A stretch of 64,000 nt of DNA from Amoebophrya sp. A120 (GCA_905178155.1 CAJINV010000011.1:2437331-2501330); one strand, 5' to 3'; shown: positions 43,319-55,800, numbered from the stretch's first letter. Notes: generated by a model not told the origin, from the sequence alone. Made by a program: numbers and translations.

Positions 43319-44033
43319 CGAAATGGAATTGATAGTCTCTGACTTTTCTCCTGGTGCAAAGCATCAGACGTATCATTGGAAAATGTAAACAAGGCATCGT
43401 TTGTTCCCTCTGCTGCAGCGAAAGCGATCATTTTTTCACATCTGTGCGTTGAGCTGTTCTCGAGAACCCTGCAGTGGCAGGTCGAGGTAGACATTGTTGA
43501 TCTGCGACACCTGCTATCCTGATCTTCAGAGCTGATCATTCATATGCGATCGTGAACAGAATGACAAGTTTTTCTTTTTCCAGAGTTGTCAAGTTTTTCT
43601 TTTTCCAGTTGCTGTTTCTTAGAAAGCACTTTGAAGCTGATGAAGCGTCCGCGATTTTCATTGCTATGTTGGTCTCGGACGCAGCTTTACTTTGTCTGAT
43701 CGATCCGCGCACTTATTAGTCTCGCAAATCAATCTGTGTCTGTGCCTCGGAGGCTGCACGAGCAGAAAATACGTGGTAGCGCTTTTTGGTTATGCATCTG
43801 GATTTGAAAAAAAAGCACAATGTTGCGGTGCCTTTCGCTACAAGACAAAATCAATCCATTAACTTGTCGAAATTATAACCTCAGTACAGGTTTGTAGAGC
43901 AGACAGAATAAAAATTATGCTCGAATGAAAGGAAAAGGAGTTGAGTAGGAGGCCCTTCTTTTTGAATTTAAGTACTTTACTTTGCTTTTCTTTCTTGGTT
44001 CTTCGTAGCAATTCAATTACAGCTAGGAACAAA
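43319..44033. other. Intergenic, promoter region of first F-box-like gene
   Basis: No supported gene. A tandem duplication of AAGTTTTTCTTTTTCCAG is visible at about 43569-43609. The open frame upstream of 44034 starts only with TTG and is not counted as coding. Confidence 0.5.
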
Positions 44034-46830
44034 ATGCCATCTCCACCTAGTGCTTCCACTTCGAAGTCCACAGTTGTACCCACCACGAAAACCGGCGAGA
44101 AAGTTGATCCATTCGCCGCCTTGCCAAGCAATGTTGGGCTGCAAGTAGTGCATTTTCTGGACTTGCGCAGCGCAGACCGGTTCAGCAAGACCAGCGGTGC
44201 TTGCCGTCAAATTTTCGATGGGAGCGTGGAGAGCAGCACCAGTGTCAAATGCCCGGCTCTCTTCGTGTTGAATCTCTTGGACGGGTTTGGAGCCGACCTG
44301 GATTTTTTGGGTTGGTTGGACGTCACCAGTCTGGCGCGACTGCGGGAAGTTTCGATCATGTTCAAAACGTCCGTCGATGCGTATCTAATCTCCGACCGCG
44401 TGGTCCCGCTGTCGCCGCCGCTGCCGCCCGTTGAGGCGAGGGAGGAGCGCAGGAAGATCGCAGACGAGGACTCTCTCAGCCTGCGCCGCACGCGTCCGGT
44501 TCTTCACCTGCTCAGCATGCCGCATTCATCCAAACCTGAGCACGAAGACGCGAGCGTTCGACGGGTAGAACTCTTCAGAAACACCCGGTGCAGGACTGTA
44601 GCCGACCTCGATCGCGCCGGCGCGCCATGGTGCCGCTTCTACTTGTTGCGAGCCGGGTTGGACTGTCGCCAAGAAGCGGTTTGCAGGTTGATGTCGTTCA
44701 AAGAGGGAAACGACCGCTTCGCAGTCAAAAACGACTGGAGTGCGGCCGAAAAATGGATAAACCTGCGGAATAATATTTATCCTTTTTCGCTTGACCGCAG
44801 AGAACCTCACAGAATAAGTCTGCTGCGCGTGATCCAGAATCCGTTTTATTGTGCATGCGCGATGAAGCTGTCTTGGAACTACAATGACTACCCGCAACCG
44901 GCGCCTTTGTCGTGCTTTTTTGTAGTGCTGTTTCACTACTGTGCGTTGCTCAAATCGAAGCAGGCACAGGAGACCGCGGCTCCTTCGGGTTCGGACGAAC
45001 GAGGCGAAGAAGTACATAATACAGCAGACCCAGATCAACACAGCAAGCACCTCCTACAGGAGCAGGAGGAACACGATGTCACAATGAAGGAGCAAGAAGC
45101 TTCAAGTGGGGATGGAGGCGAAAAGGTCAATGAGGACGACGACGGCAAGACCAAGACACCAGACGAATCCACCAGCAAGCCCAGCAGCTTCAGCGACCTC
45201 GCGACGGACGCCAACCTTCAGGCCAAAGACCGGCTCGCCATTCAGCAGAGCTGGAGACAGTCTGGCTTTGCCCTTCTGATGCTCGTCATTGACTTTGCGC
45301 GCTACTTCTATCGTGTGGAGAATGGGCGGCTACCGGAAAGCGAGGTTGATGACGTTGTCCTGACTGAAGTTGGGGATTTTCTTCTGGACGCACTAGAAAA
45401 GGGGAAACCAGTTACAAGTTTTTGTGCAGACGGCTTCTTTTGGACTACAACCCCAGACCAACGCGTTTTGCAAACGGAAGCACCGACTTGGAGCAAAAGG
45501 CAGCGACGGACAGTAAATTCATCGATGTTCTTTTTCATTTTCATCGCACGGAAGACTACAAAAAGCAATTCTTTTTCATTCGTCCTATTATTTCATCCCC
45601 CTTGTTCGTGTACTACACGGAGCTTGGTTTCCTTTGATTTTATCAAGCGATGATGACGAACTTTATCCTACACCACAGTTATTGGACCACTGGTTACAGG
45701 CAGAGATTGAGTTTGGTTCGGAAGGGCTTTTTCAGATTCTTAGGCGACAGGAGCAGTTGACGCGCATACTGCCCCTACTCGCAAGCACCCTGTGGAACCA
45801 GACCCTTCGGTGGTTGCTACGGAGAAGCGCGCGGGGCGGCATGACCAGCGATGCACAGTTGTGCTTCCAGTTCCTCAATGTGCTAGATCCCTCCACCGCC
45901 AGTCTTGCTTACGATTTGAGGGATGAGGGCAGCGACCTGAGCTACAATTACGAGAGCGACAATGAGGCCAGCATGGAGGTCTCTGGTGACGATGAAGATG
46001 GAAGCGACGAGGGCGATGCGTGTAGCTCAGACGCGCCGGTGGAGTACGTGCTGAAAATTACCAACGAGGCAGTGCTAGCAACAGATTACGCCCATTGGTT
46101 TCATTGCCGGGCGAAAGCGGCGCGTACGGAAAATGACCCTGAAAACCTATTCATGATGCGTAACGAACCCCTGCGTCTGCGACGAGTAAACAATTTTAGC
46201 TACATGAAGAAATTCTCCCTCCGAGTCCGGAAGTACTACGAGCAAACAGAAGAGGACGCAAGGAACTTCTTCAAAAGTGCGGTTTTCTTGGAGTCGCCGC
46301 GCGTGCAGCAGTCTGTAGCCAAGTTTCTGGAAGCCTGCAGACCTGGCTTGGCAGCTTTTGCGGAAAACGAAGACGTGCGCTGGGGCTGTTCTGCTTTAAT
46401 TCTTTTGCCGTTACTGGACCTTTTGGTGGAGCTTGCGCCGGTGCTTGGAAAAGGGTGGGCGGCCACGATTTGTGGGTACATGTTTCCGTACGACAAGGAG
46501 GAGCTGGGGCGCGACGATTCCACACTTCCTCGTTGGCTGAAAGAACCGTGTAAGCGAAGAGTTGCGACCCTGGACGGCCAAAACGAAGTGGACCTGAACT
46601 GGATAACGGCAGCGCTCCATGGGAAGCAAGGTCACCTGTTCGAGCCGGAAGAAACGGAAGAAGACACAAATTCCATTCCCCGCGGTGTGCTGACTTCCCA
46701 TCAAGCGAAAGAACTTTGCCGAAAGCGACTAGCGGAGAATCCCTGGCTTCTGGGAGTTATGAAGTTGGACGCTAAAAATGTGCGGCTGCTATTGCGTTAT
46801 GTAGTAAGCATGTACGCGAAAGCGAATTGA
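44034..46830 (+). CDS. F-box-like protein, tandem paralogue 1
   Basis: Exons 44034-45512 and 45679-46830 (876 aa) are joined at phase 0 by a GT-AG intron. Residues about 23-60 (FAALPSNVGLQVVHFLDLRS, then FSKTSGACRQIF) look like an F-box, and a second F-box-like segment follows (DFLGWLDVTSLARLREVS). F-box proteins bind SKP1 in SCF ubiquitin ligases; that role is inference. The remainder, including FFVVLFHYCALL and DRLAIQQSWRQSGFALLMLV, aligns with the next gene. An acidic linker (~310-400) is specific to this copy. An alternative last exon (46779|47062-47157) would replace the final 16 residues with an acidic tail ending SDSEFDYDAALSGSDRDE, resembling the tail of paralogue 2. Confidence 0.65.
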
Positions 46831-47689
46831 AATTGTGCGTGGTACGAAGAGGAATCGAAATGCTCTTCGACGAGGAAAATACATGCAGCTACGACGCACG
46901 TGATTGAAGGCGAACATCGCCTTCGCAAGCTTCCGATACAGCTGAAATTGGTCTGTGGTTACCACGTTTGCATTCAAAATCCGTGCTGCAGCTCACGAAC
47001 CAATTCCAATAGCAGATGCGCGCATGAGACTTTGGCTTTCATAATTTCCCGTGCGCCGAAGGTAAAGAGGAGGGGGGCTATAGTTGTGGGAGGCGATTCA
47101 TCAGACTCGGAATTCGATTATGATGCAGCTCTAAGCGGCTCTGATAGAGATGAATAAGCTTGGAACTGCGACGCTGATAATGCAAAATGGTACTAGTCAA
47201 GATCTGGAAGTGGATGTTGTTGTTGGCAGATTATTTTCCTATACCTATTCCCCGATCACGTGTTTACAGTGCAGCAGCACGATCCACCCCATAGCAGATG
47301 CTAGGTGCTCAGGCACTTGTTGCACGAAACCGCTTTTGTCCCCTCATCATCAGAAACTGTTCGAGACAAGCTCTTTGTTTACGTTCGTTCGAGTTGCAGG
47401 TGCTTGCAGCCACGATCCATCGATATCCATCAAGACATGCTTCTTGCTAGGATCTCCATTGCCGAAAGCAGTAGCAAGACAAAATATGATCTTGACCTCG
47501 AGATCTTTGATCTGCGCCCTATTTTTGCTGATGTTCAATGTTCTCCTGGCTCTTGGGTTGCTTCGGTTGCATCAAAAAAAGCTGCGTGGTTCCAGAAAAA
47601 AAAGCTTAAGGTGAATGTAAAAATGTAAATGTTTTGATTGGTCATCGTCATGCCAACAACGTAGTACTCGCACATCAATCTTTATCAAC
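46831..47689. other. Between the tandem paralogues; possible alternative 3' exon
   Basis: A coding-like tail (47062-47157) could belong to paralogue 1. From 47158 to 47689 I see no supported gene. Confidence 0.4.
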
Positions 47690-50191
47690 ATGCCGTCTTT
47701 CGATTCTCTTCCCGCCGAAGTTGCGGGTCGAATCTTTGACGGCCTAGATTTGAAGTCGATTGAGGCGCTGCGAAAAACCAGCCGCCAGGGCCGAGATGTC
47801 GTGAACGTTGTGGCGGCGGACCCGCAAACCAGCGTGACCCACAGCCACCTGTTCTTGCTCCATCTCGTGGGCGGGTTCGGAAAAGATTTCTTTCTCGACT
47901 TCTTGGATTGCCGCTCGTTGGCGCGGCTGCAAAGCGTGTCCGCGGTCGTCCGGGGACCAGTGCTTGATTACGTGCTGACCTACCCGGTAAGGCCATGGAA
48001 GAACTTGGCACTTCCCGCCGCAGTGCCGGTAGAAAAACCGGGCTCGGCGCGGTTCGAGCATTATCGCGAGGACCGGAGCTCCGCACACGGACGCACGCAC
48101 GCGGTCATGGCGTATTTCGGGCAGAAGCAAACCTCCGGGGAATGGCGCGGATTTTGTGGGGGCTGCACCTACCTGCATCTCGACGTTGGTGGCAGCGCGG
48201 TATGCTTAAACTTCTTCGCGCGATATGGGCTTTCCTGCTTCGACGGGCCGATCTATGAAAGCCGGATGCATATGCTGGCCTGGCTATGGATGTGCCGGGA
48301 GCGACAAGGAGACCTAGCCTTCGACGAAGACGACCCAGAAATCGCGCCGGAAGGTCGTCCGCGGGTTCGCACGCACGTAGGTGCCGGCCATTGGCGCACA
48401 CTACAGGCGCTCGTCGATGATCCGATGGTCTTTGGGCACGCCATGCGGTGGAGCAGATGCAGAGAGATGTCGACTTTTTTCGTGGTGCTTTTTTACTACG
48501 CGGCCCTATTGAAAATAGAGAAACCACCAGCCGGAGAGCAAGACAGCGCAGCTACAACAGCCCCGCCCCGATCGGATTTGCACTTGAGTGCCGCAGACCG
48601 CCTCGCAATACAGGCTGCCTGGAAGCGATCCGCGTTTGGGATTCTGTTGCTGTTACTCTGCTACGCCCGCTACCGCTTCCGCATTCAAGGAGGGAACCAC
48701 GGCCAAGGTGGTGTGACGCTCGACAAAACCATCTCAGCTGACGTCACTACATTTCTGTCGTCGGCGCTGGACAACGTCCAGACCTTCGTCGATCAGTCCC
48801 GACTCTGGAGCAAAGAGCTGCGGAGAGCGGTATCTTTTTCTCTGCTCGTGGTGTGTTTGTGTTTGTGATTCATGTTTCAGAGCGCATACTTGCATTTGGG
48901 AACTCAAGATCTTAAAAAAGTATCTTCTCCTTCACCAGTACAAAAAATAAAAATTAGCACTATATTATACAATTCTTCGCGGGGAGAGCATCATGGAAGG
49001 CGAAGGCACGGTTACTCATCATGACAGGTAATCGACTATTGGCTGCGGTGTGAGATGGAGATTACAAGCCAGGGCGGATCTGGAATCTTCGAGGTTCTGC
49101 GACAGGAGACGCAGTTCCACAGACATCTCCCTTTGGTGGCGCATTTGCTGTGGAACGAATCCGTCCGGTACTGGCTCCGGTGGAGTCGCACGCGGGAAGC
49201 GGAAACCGATTACCAAGACCGGGAGGGCGTTTCGCACTGCTTCCAAATACCGCTACTCGTCGACCCGACAACGGCGTCACTCGCGGCAAAGTTTTCGCGT
49301 GGCGAGGATCGGGACCGTGACGATAGCACTACAGGCGTGTGCGAAATCACAACGCGGATCGCGCTGAGTTCCGTCGAGATTAAAAACTGCGCCGCCCTTG
49401 CGCCGGACTACGTCGCGTGGTTTAAAGCCAGAACGGCGCACCCGGAGAACGACTGGGCGCCCCACAGTGGTGGGCAGTTTACCGACCACCTTCTGGAGGC
49501 GCTGGAGTGCCCGGACTACGCACATGCGTGGAGTGCGCATGATATTTCCGACTACGCCAGATCCGTACACCGCCGCAGACAGGGCGAGCAGTGTTCTGCA
49601 GAGCGGCTTGGCTGTTTTTCCGAGTCCCCGTTGTACAAGGACAGTGCTGAGGTGCGGGACGCTTTCTGGATTATGGTTGAGTCACACGGGAGGGATTTTT
49701 CAGAAGTCTTTACTGTGCAGAACGGAAATCACACAACTTTCGGCCTGCTGTGCATGTTGCATGTGCTTGCGAAGCTTGGCGGTGACAACCACCGGACGCG
49801 AGAAATGCCCGCCAAGATTTGCGGGTATATTTTTTCGGGGAACCACGAGACGCCTGGTTGGTTGCGACGGTTCGCAGACGCGGGGCACGACGAGGACGAA
49901 AACACAGAAGATTTCTTAATAACGACAACTTTGCTCTCGGGAAAGGGTATACTAGATCATATTCTGGGACCGAACGACCGTGACCACGAGGAGATGCTTA
50001 TCGGCCCTAACTTCCCGCCCAACACCATGGAAATTCCCCGGAGCACCTACAAGGCCGTCGCGCGGCTCATCCTCGCAGACAACCCGTGGCTCCTGTCCTG
50101 CAAGCCGGACGACTGGGACCTCACACAGATCGGTCAGGAGTCGATAAGCGACGCCGAGAGCGACGACGAGTTCGGGCTGGCGCAGCGATGA
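47690..50191 (+). CDS. F-box-like protein, tandem paralogue 2
   Basis: Exons 47690-48829 and 49028-50191 (767 aa) are joined by GT-AG at phase 0, at the same place as in paralogue 1. The N-terminus FDSLPAEVAGRIFDGLDLKS followed by LRKTSRQGRDVVN is a clear F-box-like motif, and DFLDCRSLARLQSVSAVVRG repeats it. Shared landmarks with paralogue 1 include FFVVLFYYAALLK, DRLAIQAAWKRSAFGILLLL, VLRQETQFHRHLPLVAHLLW and DPTTASLA. The C-terminus is acidic (SDAESDDEFGLAQR). It probably arose by tandem gene duplication after the intron was gained. A role in SCF-type ubiquitin ligation is inferred from the motif only. Confidence 0.7.
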
Positions 50192-50687
50192 ATAAGATGA
50201 GCAAACGAGATTGATGATATCTTGAAACTGAAATAACACACGACGATCCCGAGCTGCTTCCGCTGTAGAATACTGCTGGTTTACGCACTATGTTTGCTCC
50301 TTGCTTCGAGACGCGTGGTTGTGTTGTTTTCATCCTTTGTAGAAAACTTAAACTGTGGCGCCGATGACAACTGATGTAGCAATGTTGGAGCAGCAAGAAC
50401 GTCGAGATAAACCGCACTCGCCATCAGCATCATCGTCACTCGTGTTCGCAAAACCTTCTGGAAGTTGCTCCTCCTGGATTTCTTTTCAGGCAGACGGCAT
50501 TAGAAACAGACGTGCTAGTGAGCGGCGAGAGCGAGCATGAGTGACAAGACGAAAGCCTTGTAGAAATAAACTTCAGGCAGTAGAAAAAAGCCAAACGAAT
50601 CCAAAGATGTAGCTGGAGCTAGCTCTCCTGCAGCTGCTTCTCACTTACGTGCGTCTTTCCCTTTCCCTCCCGGCGTACCATCCAACC
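50192..50687. other. Intergenic, no supported gene
   Basis: The downstream gene's frame is open from a GTG at 50649, but I take the ATG at 50688 as start. Confidence 0.5.
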
Positions 50688-52301
50688 ATGATCGCCGGCG
50701 TCCTCGCGTTCGACCGCAGTAGCGGATTTTTACGTTTCCACAAGAAGTTTTCCCCGAACTTCGGGCTCCAAGGCGGCACTCCACTGGACCCGGTGCAACT
50801 GTGCCTGCAGCTGTTTGTCTTCCAGACCTACGCGGAGGCGGCGTTGTCGCACTTCGGGATGGTCACAATGCGGGTGGTGGCCGCCTCGAACCTGTGCCTC
50901 TGTGTGCTAGGTCCCGTGGCTGCGGCGCGCGAACGCGTCGTGGAATACTTGCTGGGTACTACGGATAGTTGTGGTGAACAAGACGCAAAGGACGACACGT
51001 TTTCCTCTACGCAGATGAATGCTGCTGGTACGGAAGGAACGAGTCTTCACTTTGCCAGCAAACCACCCACCTCCGCAGCTGTACGGGAAGTCGATTTGAG
51101 TGCGGTCTCGAAGCCTGCTTCTAATGTTGAAATCGTGCCACTTTGTTCATCTACAACACCTGCGACCTCCTCCGCAGTAGCTGCCCGTCCACCCGTGGAA
51201 CTGTCGACTGCAGCCGGGCGGAAAAAATTTGCCCTGCAGGTCAAGACCGCGGTTTTGCGTGTCACATTAGAATCGCTCTTTCGCGCCGAATGTCGCCGGT
51301 GCCCGGACGCAAAGTGGCTTGCGTTTGTGTTTTTCCAACCGGGAACATCAAAGGGGGAGAACGCAGGATTAACATTGTCCTCCGACGAACCCGGGACTCC
51401 GGCTGTTCCTTTCCACCCTGCCACACCGATGACGCAAGATTCCAATTCGAGTACAACTTTCGCGCGAACAAAGTCCGAGCCGGCTGGTGCGGCTGCTACA
51501 AGACCTGCTGCTACAGAGCAACAAAGACCCGGCAGCATTGAGCTCCTTTCCGCAGTGCTCCCAGAGGAGCCGGTTTCCGGCCGCAGCAAAATCACGACCA
51601 ACAGCGCAAACAGGACGCGGTCGCGAGGGTGGTGTGTGCCGTGCTTGAATCGGACCCGGTCGAGTTCGAACCCGAAAACACGGAACCTTGCCCGTAGCCG
51701 TGCGGGTACGGACATCGGACTGCTCGCAGTGACGGCGAACAACGCAGTGACGCGAGCGAATGTTGAAGGCGAAAGTGGACCAGCGACGTCTCAACAAGCC
51801 GTCAGTGGACAACATCAAAACGAGGAGCTGCCCTACCCGCAGAGCACCGCGACGCCAGTCATATCCACCACTCTTGGTGCTGCTCAGCCCCAGAACATGA
51901 CAGTGTTCTTGCTTCACCAGAGCACAACTCCAGAGGAGAACAAACCCGAAGCATCGCAAACAGACCAGATGAAGCTTGTTGCCTCAAATCCGCGGGGCCT
52001 CGTCCCCGACCACGCTTTGGAAAAAATCAAAGAACTGTGTGTTGCTGATGCCGGCGGCGCGAATAAACTGTTAAAGGACAAACAATCGCTAGCTTGGGCG
52101 GCTCCAACGGGACCTCGGTGTAGCTCGGAAGAAGCAGAGAAGCGGGAGACGGACTCGCTGGAGCGCGGTCTATACCGCACAACGTCGTCCGCGGCGCCCG
52201 GGATCATGTTGCTGTCTTCGCATTTTGTGGATTTTTCCTTCGAAAATTTTGTGGACCTGCATCAGTGCTGGTGCAACACATTGTCGAGCGGAAAGGGATA
52301 G
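50688..52301 (+). CDS. Hypothetical protein, possible longin-like N-terminus
   Basis: Single exon, about 537 aa from the ATG at 50688. The first ~90 residues are ordered and alternate strands and helices: MIAGVLAFDRSSGFLRFHKK, then LQLFVFQTYAEAAL and VVAASNLCLCVLGPVAA. This is reminiscent of longin/roadblock-type trafficking domains, but I cannot assign it. Residues ~110-430 are Ser/Thr/Ala/Pro-rich and likely disordered. The last ~40 residues (GIMLLSSHFVDFSFENFVDL) again look structured. No catalytic motif is seen. Confidence 0.55.
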   Translation: MIAGVLAFDRSSGFLRFHKKFSPNFGLQGGTPLDPVQLCLQLFVFQTYAEAALSHFGMVTMRVVAASNLCLCVLGPVAAARERVVEYLLGTTDSCGEQDAKDDTFSSTQMNAAGTEGTSLHFASKPPTSAAVREVDLSAVSKPASNVEIVPLCSSTTPATSSAVAARPPVELSTAAGRKKFALQVKTAVLRVTLESLFRAECRRCPDAKWLAFVFFQPGTSKGENAGLTLSSDEPGTPAVPFHPATPMTQDSNSSTTFARTKSEPAGAAATRPAATEQQRPGSIELLSAVLPEEPVSGRSKITTNSANRTRSRGWCVPCLNRTRSSSNPKTRNLARSRAGTDIGLLAVTANNAVTRANVEGESGPATSQQAVSGQHQNEELPYPQSTATPVISTTLGAAQPQNMTVFLLHQSTTPEENKPEASQTDQMKLVASNPRGLVPDHALEKIKELCVADAGGANKLLKDKQSLAWAAPTGPRCSSEEAEKRETDSLERGLYRTTSSAAPGIMLLSSHFVDFSFENFVDLHQCWCNTLSSGKG

Positions 52302-52917
52302 AAGTCATGTTGGCATCAAACAGATTCACTACTTGCTGTCCTTGATACATCGTACACCATACTTTATTTATTGCATCGCCGTGAAACAAAAGTTGAGCTT
52401 GAGTACGACAGGCGGATCAGGTATAGGAAGAGGTACAAGTACAAGAGGCGCGCCGCAGTCGTGTTGGTATCCATCGTAGTCCAAAAAGGTCCAGCTTGTG
52501 TTCCAATCGCATCAGTAGATTCTTTACGCTACTGGATTCCATTGATTCGCATTCGCTTCGGAATTTCGCAGAGAAAGAGCGTGAAGGAAAGCAGCATCCA
52601 TCGTGGATGATCGAGAGAGAACAAGTTCTGTGCACATGGAGGAAAGGAGACTTGCGTCGCGTCGCTGACCTTTGGTTATTGATTTCTCATGTCCGTCGAC
52701 ATTGAGATGAACGCTGGCGCTCGGTCTTGGCTTTTTTGCGTATAATTCGTTTCTACTGCTACACTCCTTCGATAGTAGCCTCGCTAGGACGCTAATCTGG
52801 AACGTGCGTTGCTGGCTTCTCATCAACGTTGCTTTCGTACATCTTAGCGCCTCCAGGAACGTGAGCATTGCGTTTCACTGTTGTCCGTCTTCGTCACAGG
52901 ACGAAAAACTACGAAAA
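52302..52917. other. Intergenic / 5' leader of next gene
   Basis: The frame of the next gene is open upstream of its ATG. A CACAG at 52894-52898 could be a cis or trans splice acceptor just before the start codon. Confidence 0.45.
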
Positions 52918-55800
52918 ATGCTCCTTCTCCCCCCACCGCTCAACTGGCGGACCTCGCCACTCGAGCCGCCGGAGCATCAACACGAACAGCACCAGCGCGA
53001 AACCCTGCAACCAGCAGCCAACGAGAACTCCTGTTCGCTGAATTTAGACGTTATGGAGGCGGAAGTGGAGGAATATGAGGAGAAATTGACCAGCAGCTAC
53101 TGCAGCACGCCCGCGAACGCGTTCCGGCGGAACAAAGTGGATCTGGAGCAGGTGAATGCGTTTCTCCTCGAGGAAAACCAGCGACTGCGGGAACAGCTGG
53201 GAGTAGACCGCGACGGCAAGAATCACGGGTGGAGGTCGAGTGCAGCCTCCTTTGCCAGCGACGTAGTTCATCCTACAGCTACCAGAAGCTGCGCTCGGAG
53301 TTTTAGCCGGTCCAGTTACAACTCGCCACCGTTCTTTTTCGAACGAGAAGAGGAACTAGGGTCTGCGCATGATACGTGCGGTTTACAAGAGCGAATGGAG
53401 AAAAGCAATAGTCGCCTTGTTGCTCCTGTGCCGCCGTCGTATTCTTGCACCGGAGACGGAGACGCCGGTAGTTCTTCCACTTCTGATTACAGCCAAAGCC
53501 AAACTTGGAGCGACTTTGAGGGTTTCGTGGTGTCGATTGGCGGCAGAACGGGGAGGAAACAAGGCTCGGCCGCGGAGGGACTCGGGAAAAACCCGAAAAA
53601 ACCACGACTGCAGCGCAAATTTGTACCGAGTAGTAGAGCTGCATCTCCGAACAAGCGGGAGTCATCAGAAAAGAAAGCGCTTTTTCCAGTGCCGAGTAGT
53701 AGACAGCAGGTCGTGGCTCGGGCTCGGGGAAGCCGGGGAAATTATAAACCGACTGCTGCTCCGTCTCCAGCCGTGCACACGACTTCTGAACCAGAACGGG
53801 CAGGCAGGGAAGCGAAAATCCGTGTGAGGAGCAACAAACCGGCACTGATCTTCCGATATGGGGAAAACAGTACGACGACGAAGAAGGTGCTTGATTCTGT
53901 CTCGGCGTCCCGCAGAAGGGCCAGAAATGACAGCTTCGCACAAGATGAAAGCTCTGTAGCAGCTTCGACGCCTGTGGGGGAAGATCCATTTGTGGTTAGA
54001 CGACGCCTGGATTTCGGACGCAAAACAGGGGGATTGCCGGCTGAAGATCACGGCGGGGTCATATTGATGGACGAGGGATCATTTGCGAACAGAAGCAGCT
54101 CAAGCTCAACATCGTCACCGGCTTCATCTCCTAAGGAAATTTCCTCACCCGATGAGATGTTTGCCATGTCGCCACGATCCAACTTTTCGCACGACAACAT
54201 AAGCGGAGGAGACCCAGACCGACAGCTCGTCGTGATCCAGAAAACCGTCCTAGCACCAGAAGTCAGCACGTCTACGGGCATCGAAATCCGAAGAAAAGCA
54301 AAAGGCAAGGGGAGGACTGCTAGGGAGCAAACAAACAGCTGGACCGACATCGTGCCCGTAAGTCACTCGGTTGCAAACTCTCGTGCGGCGACGGTGGTAG
54401 ATTCGCCGCAGGTGGAAGCAAAAAGTAGTGTAGTACCAACACCAACCCTTCCGGTCTCCGCTTCCCCAGGACCAAGACCTGAAATCGAGGCGACATCAGA
54501 AGAGCACCGCCCATTCCCCAGTTGCAGTCCGTTTCAGGGGCCGGGAGTGACAGGACGAGCCGCGACACCAACGATGGAAAGACCGGCCTTATCTACAACA
54601 AGCGCAAACAGAAGCTTCGTCGTGCACAACAGTGACTATTGGATCAAGCCTGCACCACGACCCTCACCCGGAACCACGGACAAGCTTTCCGCATCCAACA
54701 GAATTGACGACGACGACTTTCGCAGGGCGTTTGAGCGGGCACAGAATCGACACCAAATTGGTGTTGTGGCCGCGTCGCAATCACAAGCTAGTTCGGCTGC
54801 GAGGACGCGCGAAGAGCTGGCGCACGCTTCAAAGCTCATTATTTTGAAGAAACAGAAGGAGCGCGAGAGCGATTTGGTGCAGCGGAAAGAAGGAGATGTT
54901 GGTCCCAGCCAAGGGCTGGCCAGACCCAGCTTGTCTTCTTCGACCGACGGCGAAATAGCTGAAGTAGCGGCTACAACCCAGCCGAATCAACTTCCGGTCC
55001 CGAGCCCGCTGCCGATTAGGAGCGCCCCTCCAACGTCTGCGCAACTAACGACCACACAGCGAAAAGTCAACCTGCACCAAATGATGACTACTCGACCACT
55101 CACCAGAGGATTAGCCGCGCACAGTACGAGCGTACTTTCTGGCGCGGGCAAAATGAGAGCAGCGGAACTAGAACTAGAAACGGGTGGAAATTCACTTTCA
55201 CACACACCTTCCGCAGAACAGCCCTCTGTTGCCGACAACAAGCACGTGGACAAAATGAATGCAGTCGCACCACCCGGTTTAGATTATCTCCTTCCACGGC
55301 ACGATGTCGGAGCTGGAACACAGGCTGCACAATATTCTGCTGCACAAAACGAGAAAACCGCACCTGCCACTTCGCACGGCGCCGCCCTCATGAAGAATAT
55401 CTCAGCTCTTGTCGAAGATTTAGAGTACAAGAGCGCCAGCTCTCGGGTGAAAAATTTCGGGGCGAGCAACATCCGACAGCCGATGTTGCCGGACGAGGAA
55501 GGCCGGATTGCTGCGTCCGTTCCGGCGTTGGTTGGACCGTCTTCGGTTTGTTCGGGAAGTAGTGGTGCTTTTTTTGCCGGATCCGGTTCCGGTTTAGGAT
55601 CATCGTCTAGTTTATCTGGATCGTTTCCTTCCTCCGGTATGCCACCAAACAACAGTTTTGAGCCGCGGGATGCCCGGTCGGACGCGCTGCCCGGGCCGAA
55701 AAGTTCATATCTGCGGCAGTACCAGCAAAAAAGTGCGCCCTTAGCGGAGCCAAAACCAGCGGCGTCCCCGGGGCGGAAGATTCCAATGCGGAGTGAGTAG
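52918..55800 (+). CDS. Hypothetical large low-complexity protein with short coiled coil
   Basis: Single exon, 960 aa from the ATG at 52918 (the frame is open further upstream only from a GTG). A short coiled coil lies near residues 65-95 (DLEQVNAFLLEENQRLREQL). The rest is Ser/Arg/Pro/Ala-rich and probably disordered, with basic patches. No recognised domain. The long uninterrupted frame in a GC-rich composition and the end-to-end + strand organisation support coding. Confidence 0.55.
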   Translation: MLLLPPPLNWRTSPLEPPEHQHEQHQRETLQPAANENSCSLNLDVMEAEVEEYEEKLTSSYCSTPANAFRRNKVDLEQVNAFLLEENQRLREQLGVDRDGKNHGWRSSAASFASDVVHPTATRSCARSFSRSSYNSPPFFFEREEELGSAHDTCGLQERMEKSNSRLVAPVPPSYSCTGDGDAGSSSTSDYSQSQTWSDFEGFVVSIGGRTGRKQGSAAEGLGKNPKKPRLQRKFVPSSRAASPNKRESSEKKALFPVPSSRQQVVARARGSRGNYKPTAAPSPAVHTTSEPERAGREAKIRVRSNKPALIFRYGENSTTTKKVLDSVSASRRRARNDSFAQDESSVAASTPVGEDPFVVRRRLDFGRKTGGLPAEDHGGVILMDEGSFANRSSSSSTSSPASSPKEISSPDEMFAMSPRSNFSHDNISGGDPDRQLVVIQKTVLAPEVSTSTGIEIRRKAKGKGRTAREQTNSWTDIVPVSHSVANSRAATVVDSPQVEAKSSVVPTPTLPVSASPGPRPEIEATSEEHRPFPSCSPFQGPGVTGRAATPTMERPALSTTSANRSFVVHNSDYWIKPAPRPSPGTTDKLSASNRIDDDDFRRAFERAQNRHQIGVVAASQSQASSAARTREELAHASKLIILKKQKERESDLVQRKEGDVGPSQGLARPSLSSSTDGEIAEVAATTQPNQLPVPSPLPIRSAPPTSAQLTTTQRKVNLHQMMTTRPLTRGLAAHSTSVLSGAGKMRAAELELETGGNSLSHTPSAEQPSVADNKHVDKMNAVAPPGLDYLLPRHDVGAGTQAAQYSAAQNEKTAPATSHGAALMKNISALVEDLEYKSASSRVKNFGASNIRQPMLPDEEGRIAASVPALVGPSSVCSGSSGAFFAGSGSGLGSSSSLSGSFPSSGMPPNNSFEPRDARSDALPGPKSSYLRQYQQKSAPLAEPKPAASPGRKIPMRSE

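Noticed and set aside
43941-44033. Upstream extensions of several genes starting at GTG or TTG (43941, 50649, 52804, 60749, 36293)
   Set aside because: In a nuclear eukaryotic gene these are unlikely starts. The first in-frame ATG was used instead.
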